64,000 nt of DNA from an uncultured bacterium (GTDB lineage Bacteria; Planctomycetota; Uabimicrobiia; Uabimicrobiales; JABWCH01): the NCBI GenBank assembly GCA_938003875.1, contig CALKWO010000084.1, positions 9,222 through 73,221 on the forward strand. Direction: 5' to 3'. Positions within the stretch are counted from its first letter, which is position 1. Every line of letters begins with the position of its first letter. The notes beneath the pieces are model-generated. The model worked only from the letters and a program-made list of their open reading frames with translations. It was not told the DNA's origin and searched no databases. The position numbers and the translations under genes are program-made. Shown here piece after piece: positions 16,663 through 26,025 of the stretch.

Positions 16663-17160
16663 TTATTTATACTGCGAAGCTTTGGGCCCCAGGACTTTCC
16701 ATGCTTCATTCATGTACTCTGTAAGTGCTTTAGCCTGGGTCTCTGTATAGAGGTTTTCTCTGTTTCCGACTCCAGCAACCGCTACAATTTTATTGCCATC
16801 AAAAACAGGAATATTCATGTGCCTTTTTACATCTACATGCCCTGGAGGATAGCCCTTTTTGGTTGGTTTGGAAAGAGCTTTGTAATCATTTGTGATAACA
16901 GGCTTTCTTTCTCTTACTGCATCACCCCAAAGTCCTGTGTCTTCCAGGATATAGACAATCGGTTTTACAATCAGTTGGCAGGTTGCCATAGCAGATTTAG
17001 ACCATCCGATCATAGTCAGGACATCTTCATCCTCGTTCATCACTGCAAAATATGACAGCTTACTCTCTGTTATTTTACAGGCATCTTCGAGTATTGTATC
17101 CAAAATTTCCTGTATTGGTAAATTTTGCTTTTTTTTCAAATTTTCTAATAAAGGATTCAT
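16663..17160 (-). CDS. stand-alone GAF-domain protein
   Basis: A 165-residue single GAF domain of the type found in histidine kinases: [39 protein letters not shown] and [11 protein letters not shown] blocks are all present. It is probably a cytoplasmic small-ligand or redox sensor; no haem or bilin cysteine signature is obvious. The ATG at 17160 overlaps the stop of the chemoreceptor-like gene by 4 bp, so the two are translationally coupled and likely work together. RBS GGAGAGC is 7 nt upstream. Confidence 0.88.
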   Translation of the reverse strand: MNPLLENLKKKQNLPIQEILDTILEDACKITESKLSYFAVMNEDEDVLTMIGWSKSAMATCQLIVKPIVYILEDTGLWGDAVRERKPVITNDYKALSKPTKKGYPPGHVDVKRHMNIPVFDGNKIVAVAGVGNRENLYTETQAKALTEYMNEAWKVLGPKASQYK

Positions 17161-18131
17161 GTATGTTGCTCTCCTATTTTCTTTTTTAGTTCGTCTAGCT
17201 TTTCATCTGTTATAAAAATATTTTTTTCTATTCGGTTCGTAAATTTATTCAGAGTCACAAAATAATTCTTGATAACATCCGAAGAATTTTTCACTTCTTT
17301 ATATTTTTCTGTACTCTCTTTTGCTGAATTTTTAATTTCTATAGAGGAAGTAGCAATGCTCTGGATTTTTTCTTTCTGAGCTTGTGATATTTTTTGCATC
17401 TTCTCCAGGTCAGAAGAAAGCCTGCAAGACTCTTCGGCTATAGAAGAAAAAATTTGCAGGGATTTGCTAAGATAGTCTGAGGATTCCTGTATTTCTTTAA
17501 TCCCGTTGCTGATGTATTCCTGAGCACTCTTTGCCTCTTTATTCGCTATCTGTGAAAGAGACTTAATTTCTCTTGCAACTACACCAAATCCAGCCCCTGC
17601 ATTCCCTGCTCTTGCTGCCTCGATAGAGGCATTCAAAGAAAGCATATTGGTCTGCTCTGCTACATCATTGATGACTCTTACAAAATTTTTAAAGAACTGG
17701 ACTCTTTCTCTTAGATTTTTCATTATCTTAGAAATGTGTTCTACTGCTTCCATTCCATTTTGAGAAAAATGAGAAAGATGACGCGCTCTTTGGTTAGATT
17801 CTTCTATACTATGAAAAACTTCCTGGGAGATTCCCTGCATCTCATCTGTAATCTCCGTCATCAACGTTGTTTTTGCCATATTATCATCCAGAACATGGCT
17901 TATATTTTCATTGCAATGAAGAAGACGGATGATGAAATCATCAATATCAGAGGCGATTTTTTTATAATACGACATATCGGCTCTGATTTTTTTCAAAACA
18001 ACAGCCTGTTCTTCTAGGGAAGCGATCATCCACGTATTGTCAGAGAGTCTTTCTTCTTGACAATTCTTCTTTTTGACTAGATTAGAAAAAAAATGTGATA
18101 ATTTTTTATAAATTCTTTCTAATATTATCAT
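17157..18131 (-). CDS. soluble methyl-accepting chemotaxis-like protein
   Basis: A 324-residue protein with no membrane helix and long heptad coiled coils. The MCP signalling hairpin is clear: [21 protein letters not shown]...[16 protein letters not shown] (about 155-195). It would bind CheW/CheA-type partners in the cytoplasm; no che gene lies in the window. The ATG at 18131 shares one base with the stop of the upstream gene (TAATG) and its stop overlaps the GAF gene, so this is the middle of a tightly coupled set. Sensory input is likely by protein contact with the GAF or TPR partner, which is inference. Confidence 0.88.
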   Translation of the reverse strand: MIILERIYKKLSHFFSNLVKKKNCQEERLSDNTWMIASLEEQAVVLKKIRADMSYYKKIASDIDDFIIRLLHCNENISHVLDDNMAKTTLMTEITDEMQGISQEVFHSIEESNQRARHLSHFSQNGMEAVEHISKIMKNLRERVQFFKNFVRVINDVAEQTNMLSLNASIEAARAGNAGAGFGVVAREIKSLSQIANKEAKSAQEYISNGIKEIQESSDYLSKSLQIFSSIAEESCRLSSDLEKMQKISQAQKEKIQSIATSSIEIKNSAKESTEKYKEVKNSSDVIKNYFVTLNKFTNRIEKNIFITDEKLDELKKKIGEQHT

Positions 18132-18424
18132 TAAGCAGGTTTATCCTTTTTAAAAATGCTTTTCAGAAACTCTAAAAAAGCATGGAGTTTTTCCAACAAT
18201 TCTATATCATATCCTTTAGCAACAACATCCTTGATTTCTACTTTTTTAGCTATGTTGGCTTTTTTTTCTTCTTCTGTTTCTTCCTGAAACTGAGGGAATT
18301 TTGTCTGGATGTTGAATTTATCGGTTTTTTTGAATTTATGTAGTGGAGATGCTACCTTGCAGCGCAGCCTTTGTAAAAATTCCTCTACATTTTCAGATAT
18401 ATTGTCTTTATGATTTTCTTCCAT
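18131..18424 (-). CDS. small acidic/basic protein of unknown function
   Basis: A 97-residue soluble protein rich in Lys and Glu with no recognised domain: [20 protein letters not shown] at the start and a helical C-terminal end [19 protein letters not shown]. Start ATG 18424 overlaps the TPR gene stop by one base (TAATG); the frame extends upstream but inside the TPR gene and without need. The C-terminal amphipathic helix could bind a partner or the membrane. Its fixed place between the TPR protein and the chemoreceptor-like protein suggests it links them. Not recognised. Confidence 0.6.
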   Translation of the reverse strand: MEENHKDNISENVEEFLQRLRCKVASPLHKFKKTDKFNIQTKFPQFQEETEEEKKANIAKKVEIKDVVAKGYDIELLEKLHAFLEFLKSIFKKDKPA

Positions 18425-20055
18425 TATTTTCCATCCTTGTTTTCTGATAACGGCTGAGTTTTTTGCCATAGTTCTTTCCATTTTTTTTCCAGTTTTTCAT
18501 AGTGTTCATCAAAATTTTTTTTCCGTTTAAAATAGAGAAGCGAATAGAATAAAGCAGCTTGTTTATCCTGGTATTCTAAAAGCTCCTTCAAAAGGCTTTC
18601 TATTGTTTCCGAAGGGGCAATACCATCCTGGAAGATCGCTTCATAAACAAGTGTTTCAAGATGAGGAACTTGTTGCTTTATAAAAATATCTTTTGCCTGT
18701 TGGTTGAATACTATCGCTTCTTTTGTTTTTCCTGAGGAAAAAAGATCCATTGCACAGCATAGCTTCATATAGCTTTGTAAATATTCAGGCACGACCAGCT
18801 CTATTTGTTGTGCAATTCCTTCTGTTTTACCATCCAGAAGCGATTTCATGATTTCCGATTCTCTGGAGGTACCCATTTCTTGAGATTTTTCTATATAAAA
18901 GCGGGATTGGGAAGTATTCTCCAAAAGGAAATAGAAAATCCCTAATGCAAGGCTGGATGAAGGAAAATCTGGCCAGTTTTCCAGGGATTTCAACCATAGA
19001 TTCACAGCTTCAACAGGATTTTTCCTCTGCATTTCACACCAACCCTGGCAAACCATCGTTTCAGCAAGATAGCTTTTTTGCGATTTATCATAATTTTCTT
19101 TTGCATCCTGGTATTTATAGTCTGCCATAGCCATTCGGGCTTGATGTGCGTAAGCTTGATGCAAAGGTGGATAAAGAACAAGAGCGATTTTGGCTCTCTC
19201 TCTTTGCTCTTCTGGACTTCCCAGCATAGCATAAGAAGAAAAATATTCTTTTGACAAAGATATCTTGTCTGTTAAAGAAAGCATTTGTGCAAGTATGTCC
19301 GTGACTTTTAGGTTATGGGTACTCAGCAGCTTTTTTGCTGTATTTAAAAAAGAAGCTTCTTCTTTTCCTAGTGCTTGCTGTATTTCTTTTCTTTCGATTC
19401 CCAGATCTTGCTGGAATTGCCATACCATAAGCAGGGATTCGCTATTTCCTTCTTGCAAAGAACCCAACAATGCTTTTTTTATAGGATTGAGGGATGTCTG
19501 ATTTTTTTTGGCAAAGCGAATGGTGTTCCTGATGATGCTTTCCGCTTCCTCGCCTTTTTTTTCTTTTAGAGAAACTATCGTTTTGTCGATATTTTCTCTA
19601 TATTGCATCAATCTTTCAATTTGTTGAACAAAATTCTGGCAATGAGCAAAATAAATTTTTAGCATCTCTTCTGACCATGCTTCTTTTTGACCTATTTCCA
19701 GGAGCCTTTTTACTTCTTCTGATTCCCCTTGAGAAATCAATTGATCCATTCTCGTAAGATAGATCGCCATTCGATATCGGATTTCCAGGAAACTGGTATT
19801 CTTGTGTTCTGCAATGTCCAGGGCTTTTTTATATGCTATTCTGGCTTCTTTATAGTTTCTATTCGCAAAAAGGCTTTCTCCTAAAAGAACACTTTCTTGG
19901 AACTGGGGCTTTAAAACAGAACCAGAAAGTATAAAAGGGGAAACCGATGCAAAAGAAATAAAAATGGAAAATAGAGAAACGAAAAGGACTTTAGGCCAAT
20001 TTGTATTTTTTTTTTGACTTTCGCCATTAGAAAAAGAAGTTACTTCTTGTTGCAT
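18424..20055 (-). CDS. membrane-anchored TPR-repeat protein
   Basis: A 543-residue protein with an N-terminal cytoplasmic stub (~1-23), one membrane helix (~24-46, VLFVSLFSIFISFASVSPFIL) and a long periplasmic helical solenoid of TPR-like repeats (for example ARIAYKKALDIAEH near 60, QDAKENYDKSQKSYLAETMVCQGWCEM near 320, FPSSSLALGIFYFLL near 370). Such proteins act as scaffolds. It lies 12 bp downstream of the FadL-like porin gene and overlaps the next gene by one base, so it may connect the outer-membrane protein to the cytoplasmic sensory proteins. Confidence 0.78.
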   Translation of the reverse strand: MQQEVTSFSNGESQKKNTNWPKVLFVSLFSIFISFASVSPFILSGSVLKPQFQESVLLGESLFANRNYKEARIAYKKALDIAEHKNTSFLEIRYRMAIYLTRMDQLISQGESEEVKRLLEIGQKEAWSEEMLKIYFAHCQNFVQQIERLMQYRENIDKTIVSLKEKKGEEAESIIRNTIRFAKKNQTSLNPIKKALLGSLQEGNSESLLMVWQFQQDLGIERKEIQQALGKEEASFLNTAKKLLSTHNLKVTDILAQMLSLTDKISLSKEYFSSYAMLGSPEEQRERAKIALVLYPPLHQAYAHQARMAMADYKYQDAKENYDKSQKSYLAETMVCQGWCEMQRKNPVEAVNLWLKSLENWPDFPSSSLALGIFYFLLENTSQSRFYIEKSQEMGTSRESEIMKSLLDGKTEGIAQQIELVVPEYLQSYMKLCCAMDLFSSGKTKEAIVFNQQAKDIFIKQQVPHLETLVYEAIFQDGIAPSETIESLLKELLEYQDKQAALFYSLLYFKRKKNFDEHYEKLEKKWKELWQKTQPLSENKDGK

Positions 20056-20067
20056 ACTTTTGCTCTC

Positions 20068-22359
20068 TTAAAATCTCAGGCTAACACCTAAGATAGCTCC
20101 AATATTGAAAATTTCCAGCTTACTATTTTCATAGGCTTGATGAACAAGGTTCGAATCGCCTGAGTGCATCCTGGCTGGTAAAGAAAATTCCAGAGCAGCG
20201 TTGAGAGAAAGATAGCGATTGACCAGATAGCTTGTCCCTAAAGTAATATGATGCTCTGTAATGGCAGCCAGTTGAGGGTTGAGATACTTTTTCGGAACAG
20301 GATTGTTTCCGTAATTGTAGCCTGTTCTCCATATCCAATGAGGACTGCTTTGCCATACAAGGCCCAGTGCAATAACATATTGGTCTTTCCAGCCTATCTT
20401 AAAACTAGGATTCACATCTGCCGAACCGACCAGAGCATTCAAGTCAGCGTTAGATCCACTTTTCAGCTTTGCTTTCAGTTCAAACTGCGTTTCAGAGTAG
20501 TTGATCCATTGAAAGTCCATTGCAAAAAGAAGGCTATCCGTGAAAAGCCAGCTAAACCCAACACCTAGCCTCTGGGGAATATCGAAATCCAGCTCTACAT
20601 CGTATTTTCCAGAGAAACCATATTGTCCCTTATTGGGTAAAACGATTTTAGCGATATTCGCTACCCCAATTTTTTCAAAATGGCGGTTAAAATCCAACTT
20701 TGCTGTTCCTTTAGCATCCATCATCCAACCAGGAGGGCTGTACATGGCTCCGATTTGGAAACGATTGTGAATTTTCCAGAGAAAACCAATTCTGCCTCCT
20801 ATGCCAAACGCCAGAAGATAGTTTGTGTCTATTTCACCTCTGACATTGTTTTCTCCGACTATGCCAATGAGATAGTCCCCAAAGGTAATGTCTGTGTCTT
20901 CAATGGGTTTGCCTTTTAAAATATTGGATTCCTGGGAAACCAGACCATCCAGTTCCAGTGTCATAAAATGAAAATTCAACGAAACACCAATGCTGAAGTG
21001 GTCATTGAAACGATAGGCGATACCAGGGACAAGAGATGCCAGGATTAAATCCGTACGATTTTCAATTCCTTCTGGAAAAAGTTCAGGATCTACGACTTCC
21101 ATAGAATACCTGGCCCCTGCCTGGGGAAAAACGCCTAGTCCCCATTTCCATCCTGAAGGACGGTCTGCATTTCTAGCCTGGTGGTCTGCCCATCGATGGC
21201 AAACAGGAATGTCTTTATGACCTGCTTCACGATAGGCACTCAGATGCCTTGCTGTCTGGATATCTTTTCCCTGAGATACAAGAGATACTTCTAATTTTTT
21301 AGAGCTTTCCAGTCTATAGTCGTAATATACACTGATACTTTCCCATTCTCCGCCATGCGCAGAATCTGTTAAAGATAAAGGGATTATCAATCTGTCTTGT
21401 TCCAGCTTGTATTCTTTTGGATCAGAAAAAATAAGCCTGGAAGCCTGTCTGGCTAGATTAGCAACAGAAGAAAGCTCTTGCCAAAAATATTTTTCCTCTA
21501 CTTTATAGCCTGATTTTACCCGAATGTTTCTGATCTGTAAAGGAGCATTTTCTGTAAGACAGAAAAAGTGTACATTTGTGGGAATGCTTGCTTTATCCCA
21601 GACTAAAGCAAGATAACCATCCTGCCAGCTTTCCAGCTTTCTTTTTAAAATCAGTACCTCCTGTTTGTCTTCGGCTGACAGAGCGACCTGGGCCTGCTCA
21701 TATTCAGGAGAAATTTTCCATTGAAATGAAACCTGGATGCTCCTCACCCTTGCATTTTGAGGCAAAGAAGGGTGGCTATTGCACGAGAAAAAAGTTTTCT
21801 GATCGTTTTGGGCAGAGGGCATACTGGCATAAACCCGAATCCCCGAAAGAACAGAACCTCTGCCTTGCAATTCCAGAGAAAGGCCAGGTATGTTTTTGGG
21901 GAGGTTACACTCCAGAACGCCTTGTCCTTTACTAGCGGAATGCTGATTCACAGGAAAAGGCTGACCACCCGAAAAGTATACATACTCTGTCTGTAGTGGC
22001 TCTCCTCCAAAAGCATATACAAAAGGGTCGCTGATGGCTTGCCCTGCCTGCGATGGAAAATCGAAAACAGTGGCGAAGGTTGCTATGGGTACTGGTTCAA
22101 AATCAGAATCAGCGTCGTTACTATCATTGGAGAAAGTAATTGTAGGGAAAAAAAATCCTGTGGAGAATTCTGTTGCCTTACCATGCAAAAAGCCAATTCC
22201 AGCAGGATTTGTGTTTAAACAGGTTGGATCGCTCGCTATTCCTATGTCTACACCGCCACGCCCTGCTCCTTGTGCGCCCATAAAAGTCGGAAACATACCA
22301 TTTGTAGCATAAAGACTAAAGGAAAAACAAAAAAGGAGCAAAAAACAAATACGATACAT
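20068..22359 (-). CDS. OMPP1/FadL/TodX-family outer-membrane protein with large insertion
   Basis: A 763-residue outer-membrane protein with signal peptide (1-18). The FadL signature follows at once: NGMFPTFMGAQGAGRGGVDI, then SDPTCLNTNPAGIGF. The C-terminal half (~400-763) is a beta-barrel typical of the family, with GVSLRF as the closing strand. Residues ~130-390 are an insertion of non-barrel sequence not seen in FadL (normally about 420-480 residues). Family members take up hydrophobic compounds such as fatty acids or toluene. It is the first gene of the sensory cluster and follows asnB by 54 bp. RBS AGAGGCTGATA precedes ATG 22359. Confidence 0.85.
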   Translation of the reverse strand: MYRICFLLLFCFSFSLYATNGMFPTFMGAQGAGRGGVDIGIASDPTCLNTNPAGIGFLHGKATEFSTGFFFPTITFSNDSNDADSDFEPVPIATFATVFDFPSQAGQAISDPFVYAFGGEPLQTEYVYFSGGQPFPVNQHSASKGQGVLECNLPKNIPGLSLELQGRGSVLSGIRVYASMPSAQNDQKTFFSCNSHPSLPQNARVRSIQVSFQWKISPEYEQAQVALSAEDKQEVLILKRKLESWQDGYLALVWDKASIPTNVHFFCLTENAPLQIRNIRVKSGYKVEEKYFWQELSSVANLARQASRLIFSDPKEYKLEQDRLIIPLSLTDSAHGGEWESISVYYDYRLESSKKLEVSLVSQGKDIQTARHLSAYREAGHKDIPVCHRWADHQARNADRPSGWKWGLGVFPQAGARYSMEVVDPELFPEGIENRTDLILASLVPGIAYRFNDHFSIGVSLNFHFMTLELDGLVSQESNILKGKPIEDTDITFGDYLIGIVGENNVRGEIDTNYLLAFGIGGRIGFLWKIHNRFQIGAMYSPPGWMMDAKGTAKLDFNRHFEKIGVANIAKIVLPNKGQYGFSGKYDVELDFDIPQRLGVGFSWLFTDSLLFAMDFQWINYSETQFELKAKLKSGSNADLNALVGSADVNPSFKIGWKDQYVIALGLVWQSSPHWIWRTGYNYGNNPVPKKYLNPQLAAITEHHITLGTSYLVNRYLSLNAALEFSLPARMHSGDSNLVHQAYENSKLEIFNIGAILGVSLRF

Positions 22360-22413
22360 TATCAGCCTCTTTCTGAAATTATTGTTTCTTTCATAATTTT
22401 TTTTCGTGAATCA

Positions 22414-24285
22414 TTACTGAGCATATTTTTTATACCAGCGATGGAATACCCATAGATTCCACAGTGGATCTCTATAGTCACAGATGCCAGAGAGATGGTT
22501 TTGGTAAAGTTTTTCTATATTTTCATAATCGAAGTAAGGCAGGTTGCCATTTTTGATCACCTCTTCCCTGAAAGATTGGGCGAGTTCAGAGCGCAGCCAT
22601 TTTTCTAAAGGAATAGAAAACCCCATTTTGCTTCTATAGAGAATATCATCGGGAAGCAAATCGCTTACCGTTTTTTTCATGATATACTTCCCTTGCATTT
22701 TATGAATTTTAAACCTTGTAGGAAGCGAAAAGGCATATTCTACAATATGATGATCCAAAATAGGAACCCTGACCTCTAAGGAATGAGCCATGCTTGCTAA
22801 ATCTACTTTTGTAAGTATATCTCCGCTCAGGTACATTTTTATATCAACATAGAAAATTTTCTTTAATGGATCTGAGCATTTTGCCTTGTCATAGTATGAT
22901 TTAAAGACTTCAAAAGAGCGATAGCCCGCAAGTTCTTTCAGCATATCCTGGGAGAGCATTCTTTCTTTAATTTTATCCGTAATCGAAGAAACACTGTTGT
23001 AGTAAGCCTCATCGGGGGTTTTGGCAATATTTTGCAAGGTTGTTTTGGCTCTAAGAAAACGAGGAAGCCAATCTGCCTTGGGATATAAGAGAGACAGAGG
23101 GTGTATAATCCCCTGTCTGATACAATTCGGCAAATAGCGTCTTACCCTGTTTTCCCACAAGTCCAGATAGTAACGCCTGTAGCCTCCAAAATTTTCATCA
23201 CCGCCATCTCCTGATAGCACAACAGTCACAACACGAGCAGCTTCTCTGCAAACAATAAAAGTAGGAAGCGAAGAACTGTCGGCAAAAGGTTCATCGAAAT
23301 ATTTTAAAAGAACATCCATTTCCTCTGGCCCAGGAGCATTAACGATGGTTTCATGATGCTCTGTCTGGTATTGGTTCGCTACCATTCTGGCGTAGTCTGT
23401 CTCATTATAGGCTTTGCTTTCAAACCCAATGCTAAAGGTTTTGACTGGCTGCCTTGTTGCTTTAGCCATCAAAGCAACTACCGTAGAAGAATCAATTCCT
23501 CCAGAAAGAAAAGCACCTAAGGGAACTTCACTTTCCAGATGGCTTTCCACACATTCGCCAAGAAGTCGTTTTATTTCCTGGCTTGCTTCGGGGAAAGAGT
23601 TGTTTTCATAGGAAAAATCCAAATCCCAATAAGCCCGTGTCACTATATTCTCAGGACTGGCAATCAATATATGGCCAGGCAAAAGTTTGTAGACATTCTT
23701 GAAAATTGTAGCTGGTTCTGGGACATAGCGATAGGTCAGATAGTCTGAAATCGCTTTGGGGCAGATTTCACGCTGGATACCTGCAACCAGCAATGCTTTC
23801 ATCTCAGAAGCAAACAAAATACCCTGTTCTGTAACAGCATAAAGCAAGGGCTTAATCCCAACACGGTCCCTGGCAAGTATCAGCTTTTTTCGGCTGGAAT
23901 CCCATAAAGCAAAAGCAAACATCCCTCGCAGTCGTTCCACAAAAGATTCGCCTATTTCTTCATACAAATGCAAAATGGCTTCCGTGTCGCAATGGGTTTT
24001 AAAGATATGCCCTTTAGCGATCAGGCCTTCTCTGATAGAGTGGTGGTTGTATATCTCACCATTGAACACCACTGCAATCCGTCCGTCTTCATTGAACATA
24101 GGCTGGCCACCGCCAGCTTTATCTATGATGGAAAGTCTTCTATGGCCAAGTCCCAGATTTTTTTCAGAGTAAAAACCCTCTGCATTGGGCCCTCGATGAG
24201 CTATGGTATCTGTCATGGCCTGCAAAGTTTTTCTATCCACATCTTGCAAGCTACGATAGTTATAAATTCCACATATACCACACAT
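22414..24285 (-). CDS. asnB: glutamine-dependent asparagine synthase-type amidotransferase
   Basis: A 623-residue enzyme with a class II glutaminase domain (nucleophile Cys2 in MCGICGIYNY; HRGPNAEGFY; RLSIID; FNGEIYNH) and an ATP-pyrophosphatase synthetase domain (LSGGIDSS around residue 260, and SGDGGDENFGGYRRY). It makes asparagine from aspartate, glutamine and ATP. Proteins of this size class are also used in exopolysaccharide/exosortase clusters, and PEP-CTERM proteins are encoded 8 kb away, so a sugar amidation role is possible. RBS AAGGG precedes ATG 24285. A promoter is predicted at 24365-24393. Confidence 0.9.
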   Translation of the reverse strand: MCGICGIYNYRSLQDVDRKTLQAMTDTIAHRGPNAEGFYSEKNLGLGHRRLSIIDKAGGGQPMFNEDGRIAVVFNGEIYNHHSIREGLIAKGHIFKTHCDTEAILHLYEEIGESFVERLRGMFAFALWDSSRKKLILARDRVGIKPLLYAVTEQGILFASEMKALLVAGIQREICPKAISDYLTYRYVPEPATIFKNVYKLLPGHILIASPENIVTRAYWDLDFSYENNSFPEASQEIKRLLGECVESHLESEVPLGAFLSGGIDSSTVVALMAKATRQPVKTFSIGFESKAYNETDYARMVANQYQTEHHETIVNAPGPEEMDVLLKYFDEPFADSSSLPTFIVCREAARVVTVVLSGDGGDENFGGYRRYYLDLWENRVRRYLPNCIRQGIIHPLSLLYPKADWLPRFLRAKTTLQNIAKTPDEAYYNSVSSITDKIKERMLSQDMLKELAGYRSFEVFKSYYDKAKCSDPLKKIFYVDIKMYLSGDILTKVDLASMAHSLEVRVPILDHHIVEYAFSLPTRFKIHKMQGKYIMKKTVSDLLPDDILYRSKMGFSIPLEKWLRSELAQSFREEVIKNGNLPYFDYENIEKLYQNHLSGICDYRDPLWNLWVFHRWYKKYAQ

Positions 24286-24302
24286 GATTTTCCCTTTTCT
24301 TC

Positions 24303-24319
24303 CCAGGCATTACGCCTGG
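24303..24319. repeat. short palindromic hairpin in the asnB leader
   Basis: CCAGGC-ATTAC-GCCTGG forms a 6-bp G/C-rich stem in the untranslated leader of asnB, 18 bp upstream of its start. It is of the same CCAGG/CCTGG type as 5397-5417 and 58499-58518. It may be a REP-like repeat or affect translation of asnB. Confidence 0.45.
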
Positions 24320-24364
24320 TCTGTGCTGCACTTTTGTGCCTTCTACAAAATCTACGCAAAGGTT

Positions 24365-24393
24365 ATTTTATTTTGTTTCTATTCACTTGGCAA
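24365..24393 (-). promoter_or_regulatory. predicted asnB promoter
   Basis: On the minus strand TTGCCA (24393-24388) and TAAAAT (24370-24365) are separated by 17 bp. The transcript would start near 24358, giving a leader of about 70 nt that contains the 24303-24319 hairpin. Confidence 0.6.
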
Positions 24394-24413
24394 TAGAAAA
24401 TTCCTTCCTTGCA

Positions 24414-25214
24414 TCAACAATTCTCAAGAGAATACACGCTTTCTCTTAAGAACTCTTGTAACTCCTTTAAATCTTGATATTTCTGTATTGTTTCAGGAAG
24501 TATCAAATGTCCTGTCGTCACCTTCACCATGCTATTTCTTTTTCGTAAAAATTCTGCTGGCAGCCTCACTGTCCTGAGCAAAGGGTGAATTTTTCCAGCC
24601 AGGTGGAAAAGGCGACTGTTCTGTCCATGAAAATACAAAGGAAGTACAGGAACCTGGGCTTTTTGGATCAAACGTATGGGAGAGAGCGGCCAGGGACGGT
24701 CGCTAACGCCTTTTTGCCCTCGATAGTATGTAGACACTTCTCCTGCAGGGAAAAGTCCAACAGATCCCCCCTTAGCAAGATGCTCCAGACATTGAGTGGT
24801 TCCGCCCATGCCCTGGTGTTTTTTATCATCGAAGGGATTCACAAAAATAAAAAAGTCTTTTAGGGGTTCTAGTTGTTGGAGTAAAAAGTTGGCAGTAACT
24901 TTGTAATCTGGCCTGATTTTGCGGATCAGCAGGATGCTTGTAAGTCCATCCAAAAAACCGAAAGGATGATTGGAGATAGTGATAAAAGGACCTTGTTGTA
25001 ATATATCACAAAGTTTACTTTGCTCTTTCAGGAAAATCCGAATATTCATTTGCTGCAAAATCTTTTCTACAAGTTCTAGCCCCTGAGATGGATAAATCGT
25101 ATCATAAATTTTATTCAATTCCTTTATCTTGAGCAACTTCATGATAAGATTGACCCAAAAATCCCCCAGAGATATAGCCTTTTGAATCGCCTGCCTTGGT
25201 ACAATTTCCTTCAT
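24414..25214 (-). CDS. PlsC-like acyltransferase
   Basis: A 266-residue 1-acylglycerol-3-phosphate acyltransferase-superfamily protein. It carries the catalytic HX4D as NHPFGFLD (about residues 80-87) and the FPAGEVST motif (about 155). Family members move an acyl chain to lysophosphatidate or to other hydroxyls such as ornithine lipids; the substrate is not clear. Start ATG 25214 (MKEIVPRQ) has GGAGAGG upstream; the open frame extends to 25277 without an RBS. Residues 25-45 may be membrane associated. It is divergent from the DUF454 gene. Confidence 0.85.
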   Translation of the reverse strand: MKEIVPRQAIQKAISLGDFWVNLIMKLLKIKELNKIYDTIYPSQGLELVEKILQQMNIRIFLKEQSKLCDILQQGPFITISNHPFGFLDGLTSILLIRKIRPDYKVTANFLLQQLEPLKDFFIFVNPFDDKKHQGMGGTTQCLEHLAKGGSVGLFPAGEVSTYYRGQKGVSDRPWPLSPIRLIQKAQVPVLPLYFHGQNSRLFHLAGKIHPLLRTVRLPAEFLRKRNSMVKVTTGHLILPETIQKYQDLKELQEFLRESVYSLENC

Positions 25215-25270
25215 AATACAGCCTCTCCAAAAATTGTGGTAAAATCGCCCATATCGTTTTGGTTGATTGC

Positions 25271-25299
25271 TTGACACCAGAAATATTTTAAAGTAGAAT
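25271..25299 (+). promoter_or_regulatory. near-consensus sigma70 promoter of the DUF454 gene
   Basis: TTGACA (25271-25276), a 17-bp spacer and TAGAAT (25294-25299) match the housekeeping consensus at 11 of 12 positions, the same two hexamers as in the nqr promoter. Transcription would begin near 25306, about 30 nt before ATG 25338, which supports that start. Confidence 0.8.
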
Positions 25300-25337
25300 A
25301 CTCGTCTTTCTGTTTTACTATGATTGGAAATGGATTT

Positions 25338-25766
25338 ATGAATAAAGAAAAAATCAAAAAGATTATATTGATTCTGATAGGGAGCGTTTGCGTTGGACTG
25401 GGTTTTATCGGTATGTTCCTTCCCCTTTTACCAACGACTCCTTTCTTACTTCTTGCTGCCGTATGCTATGCTAAAAGCTCCCATGCTTTTTACCAATGGC
25501 TAATGACAAATTCCTGGTGTGGTCAGTATATCAAAAATTATCGTGAAGGTAAAGGCATGATCTTGAAACAAAAAATACTTACTATCCTCTTGTTATGGCT
25601 GACCATAAGCTACTCATGCTTTTTCATAGTATCCAGACTTATAGTGCAATTTCTTTTATTGACAATAGCCATCCTTGTTACGGCTCATCTTCTATATCTA
25701 AAAAATATAAAGCCTGCCCAACACCCCAACGCTAAAATGAATCCAAGGCAAGAGACAAAGATTTAA
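25338..25766 (+). CDS. DUF454 (YbaN-type) inner-membrane protein
   Basis: A 142-residue membrane protein of the YbaN/DUF454 family: LILIGSVCVGLGFIGMFLPLLPTTPFLLLAAVCYAKSS followed by FYQWL...YIKNYREGKGM and two more helices (~80-125). The function of the family is not known. Start ATG 25338 is preferred (GGA upstream); an ATG at 25320 would add six residues. It stands alone with a strong promoter in front and a strong terminator behind. Confidence 0.88.
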   Translation: MNKEKIKKIILILIGSVCVGLGFIGMFLPLLPTTPFLLLAAVCYAKSSHAFYQWLMTNSWCGQYIKNYREGKGMILKQKILTILLLWLTISYSCFFIVSRLIVQFLLLTIAILVTAHLLYLKNIKPAQHPNAKMNPRQETKI

Positions 25767-25820
25767 TTTTTTTGGACGTAGCCGCTATTGTCAAAAGCAC
25801 AGCAGAGCTACAAACAGAAA

Positions 25821-25853
25821 GAGAACCAAAGATAGAGTCTATCTTTGGTTCTC
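25821..25853 (+). terminator. strong palindromic terminator after the DUF454 gene
   Basis: GAGAACCAAAGATAGA (25821-25836) and its exact reverse complement (25838-25853) flank a single G, followed by TTT. It lies 54 bp past the stop of the plus-strand gene. The perfect stem suggests an intrinsic terminator, though the T-run is short. Confidence 0.65.
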
Positions 25854-25875
25854 TTTAGAGGATATTGAGAGAAGA

Positions 25876-25937
25876 CGCAGGGATTGCGCTAGCGTTTGAC
25901 TTTTGAGCAGACATGACTTTTTCGGCGCAACCCTGCG
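25876..25937. repeat. inverted repeat CGCAGGG...CCCTGCG
   Basis: CGCAGGGATTGCGC (25876-25889) pairs with GCGCAACCCTGCG (25925-25937) with one bulge, closing a loop of 35 nt. It is richer in G+C than its surroundings. It could be an mRNA 3' structure or a decayed mobile repeat; no gene is seen between 25767 and 26025. Confidence 0.4.
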
Positions 25938-25981
25938 ACTACAATCTGTTGCAAGACAAAATTTTAAAACTTAACACGAAT

Positions 25982-26015
25982 GACGATAACGACAAAACTA
26001 TAATTTCCTATACAG
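25982..26015. repeat. dispersed repeat module 5 with GATAAC unit
   Basis: Bases 25991-26015 (GACAAAACTATAATTTCC...) are the exact reverse complement of 63955-63979, 25 bp. In both copies a GATAAC/TTAATC-type hexamer tract abuts the same end. It lies at the 3' side of the hybrid kinase gene. Confidence 0.75.
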
Positions 26016-26025
26016 CAAGTTAGGA

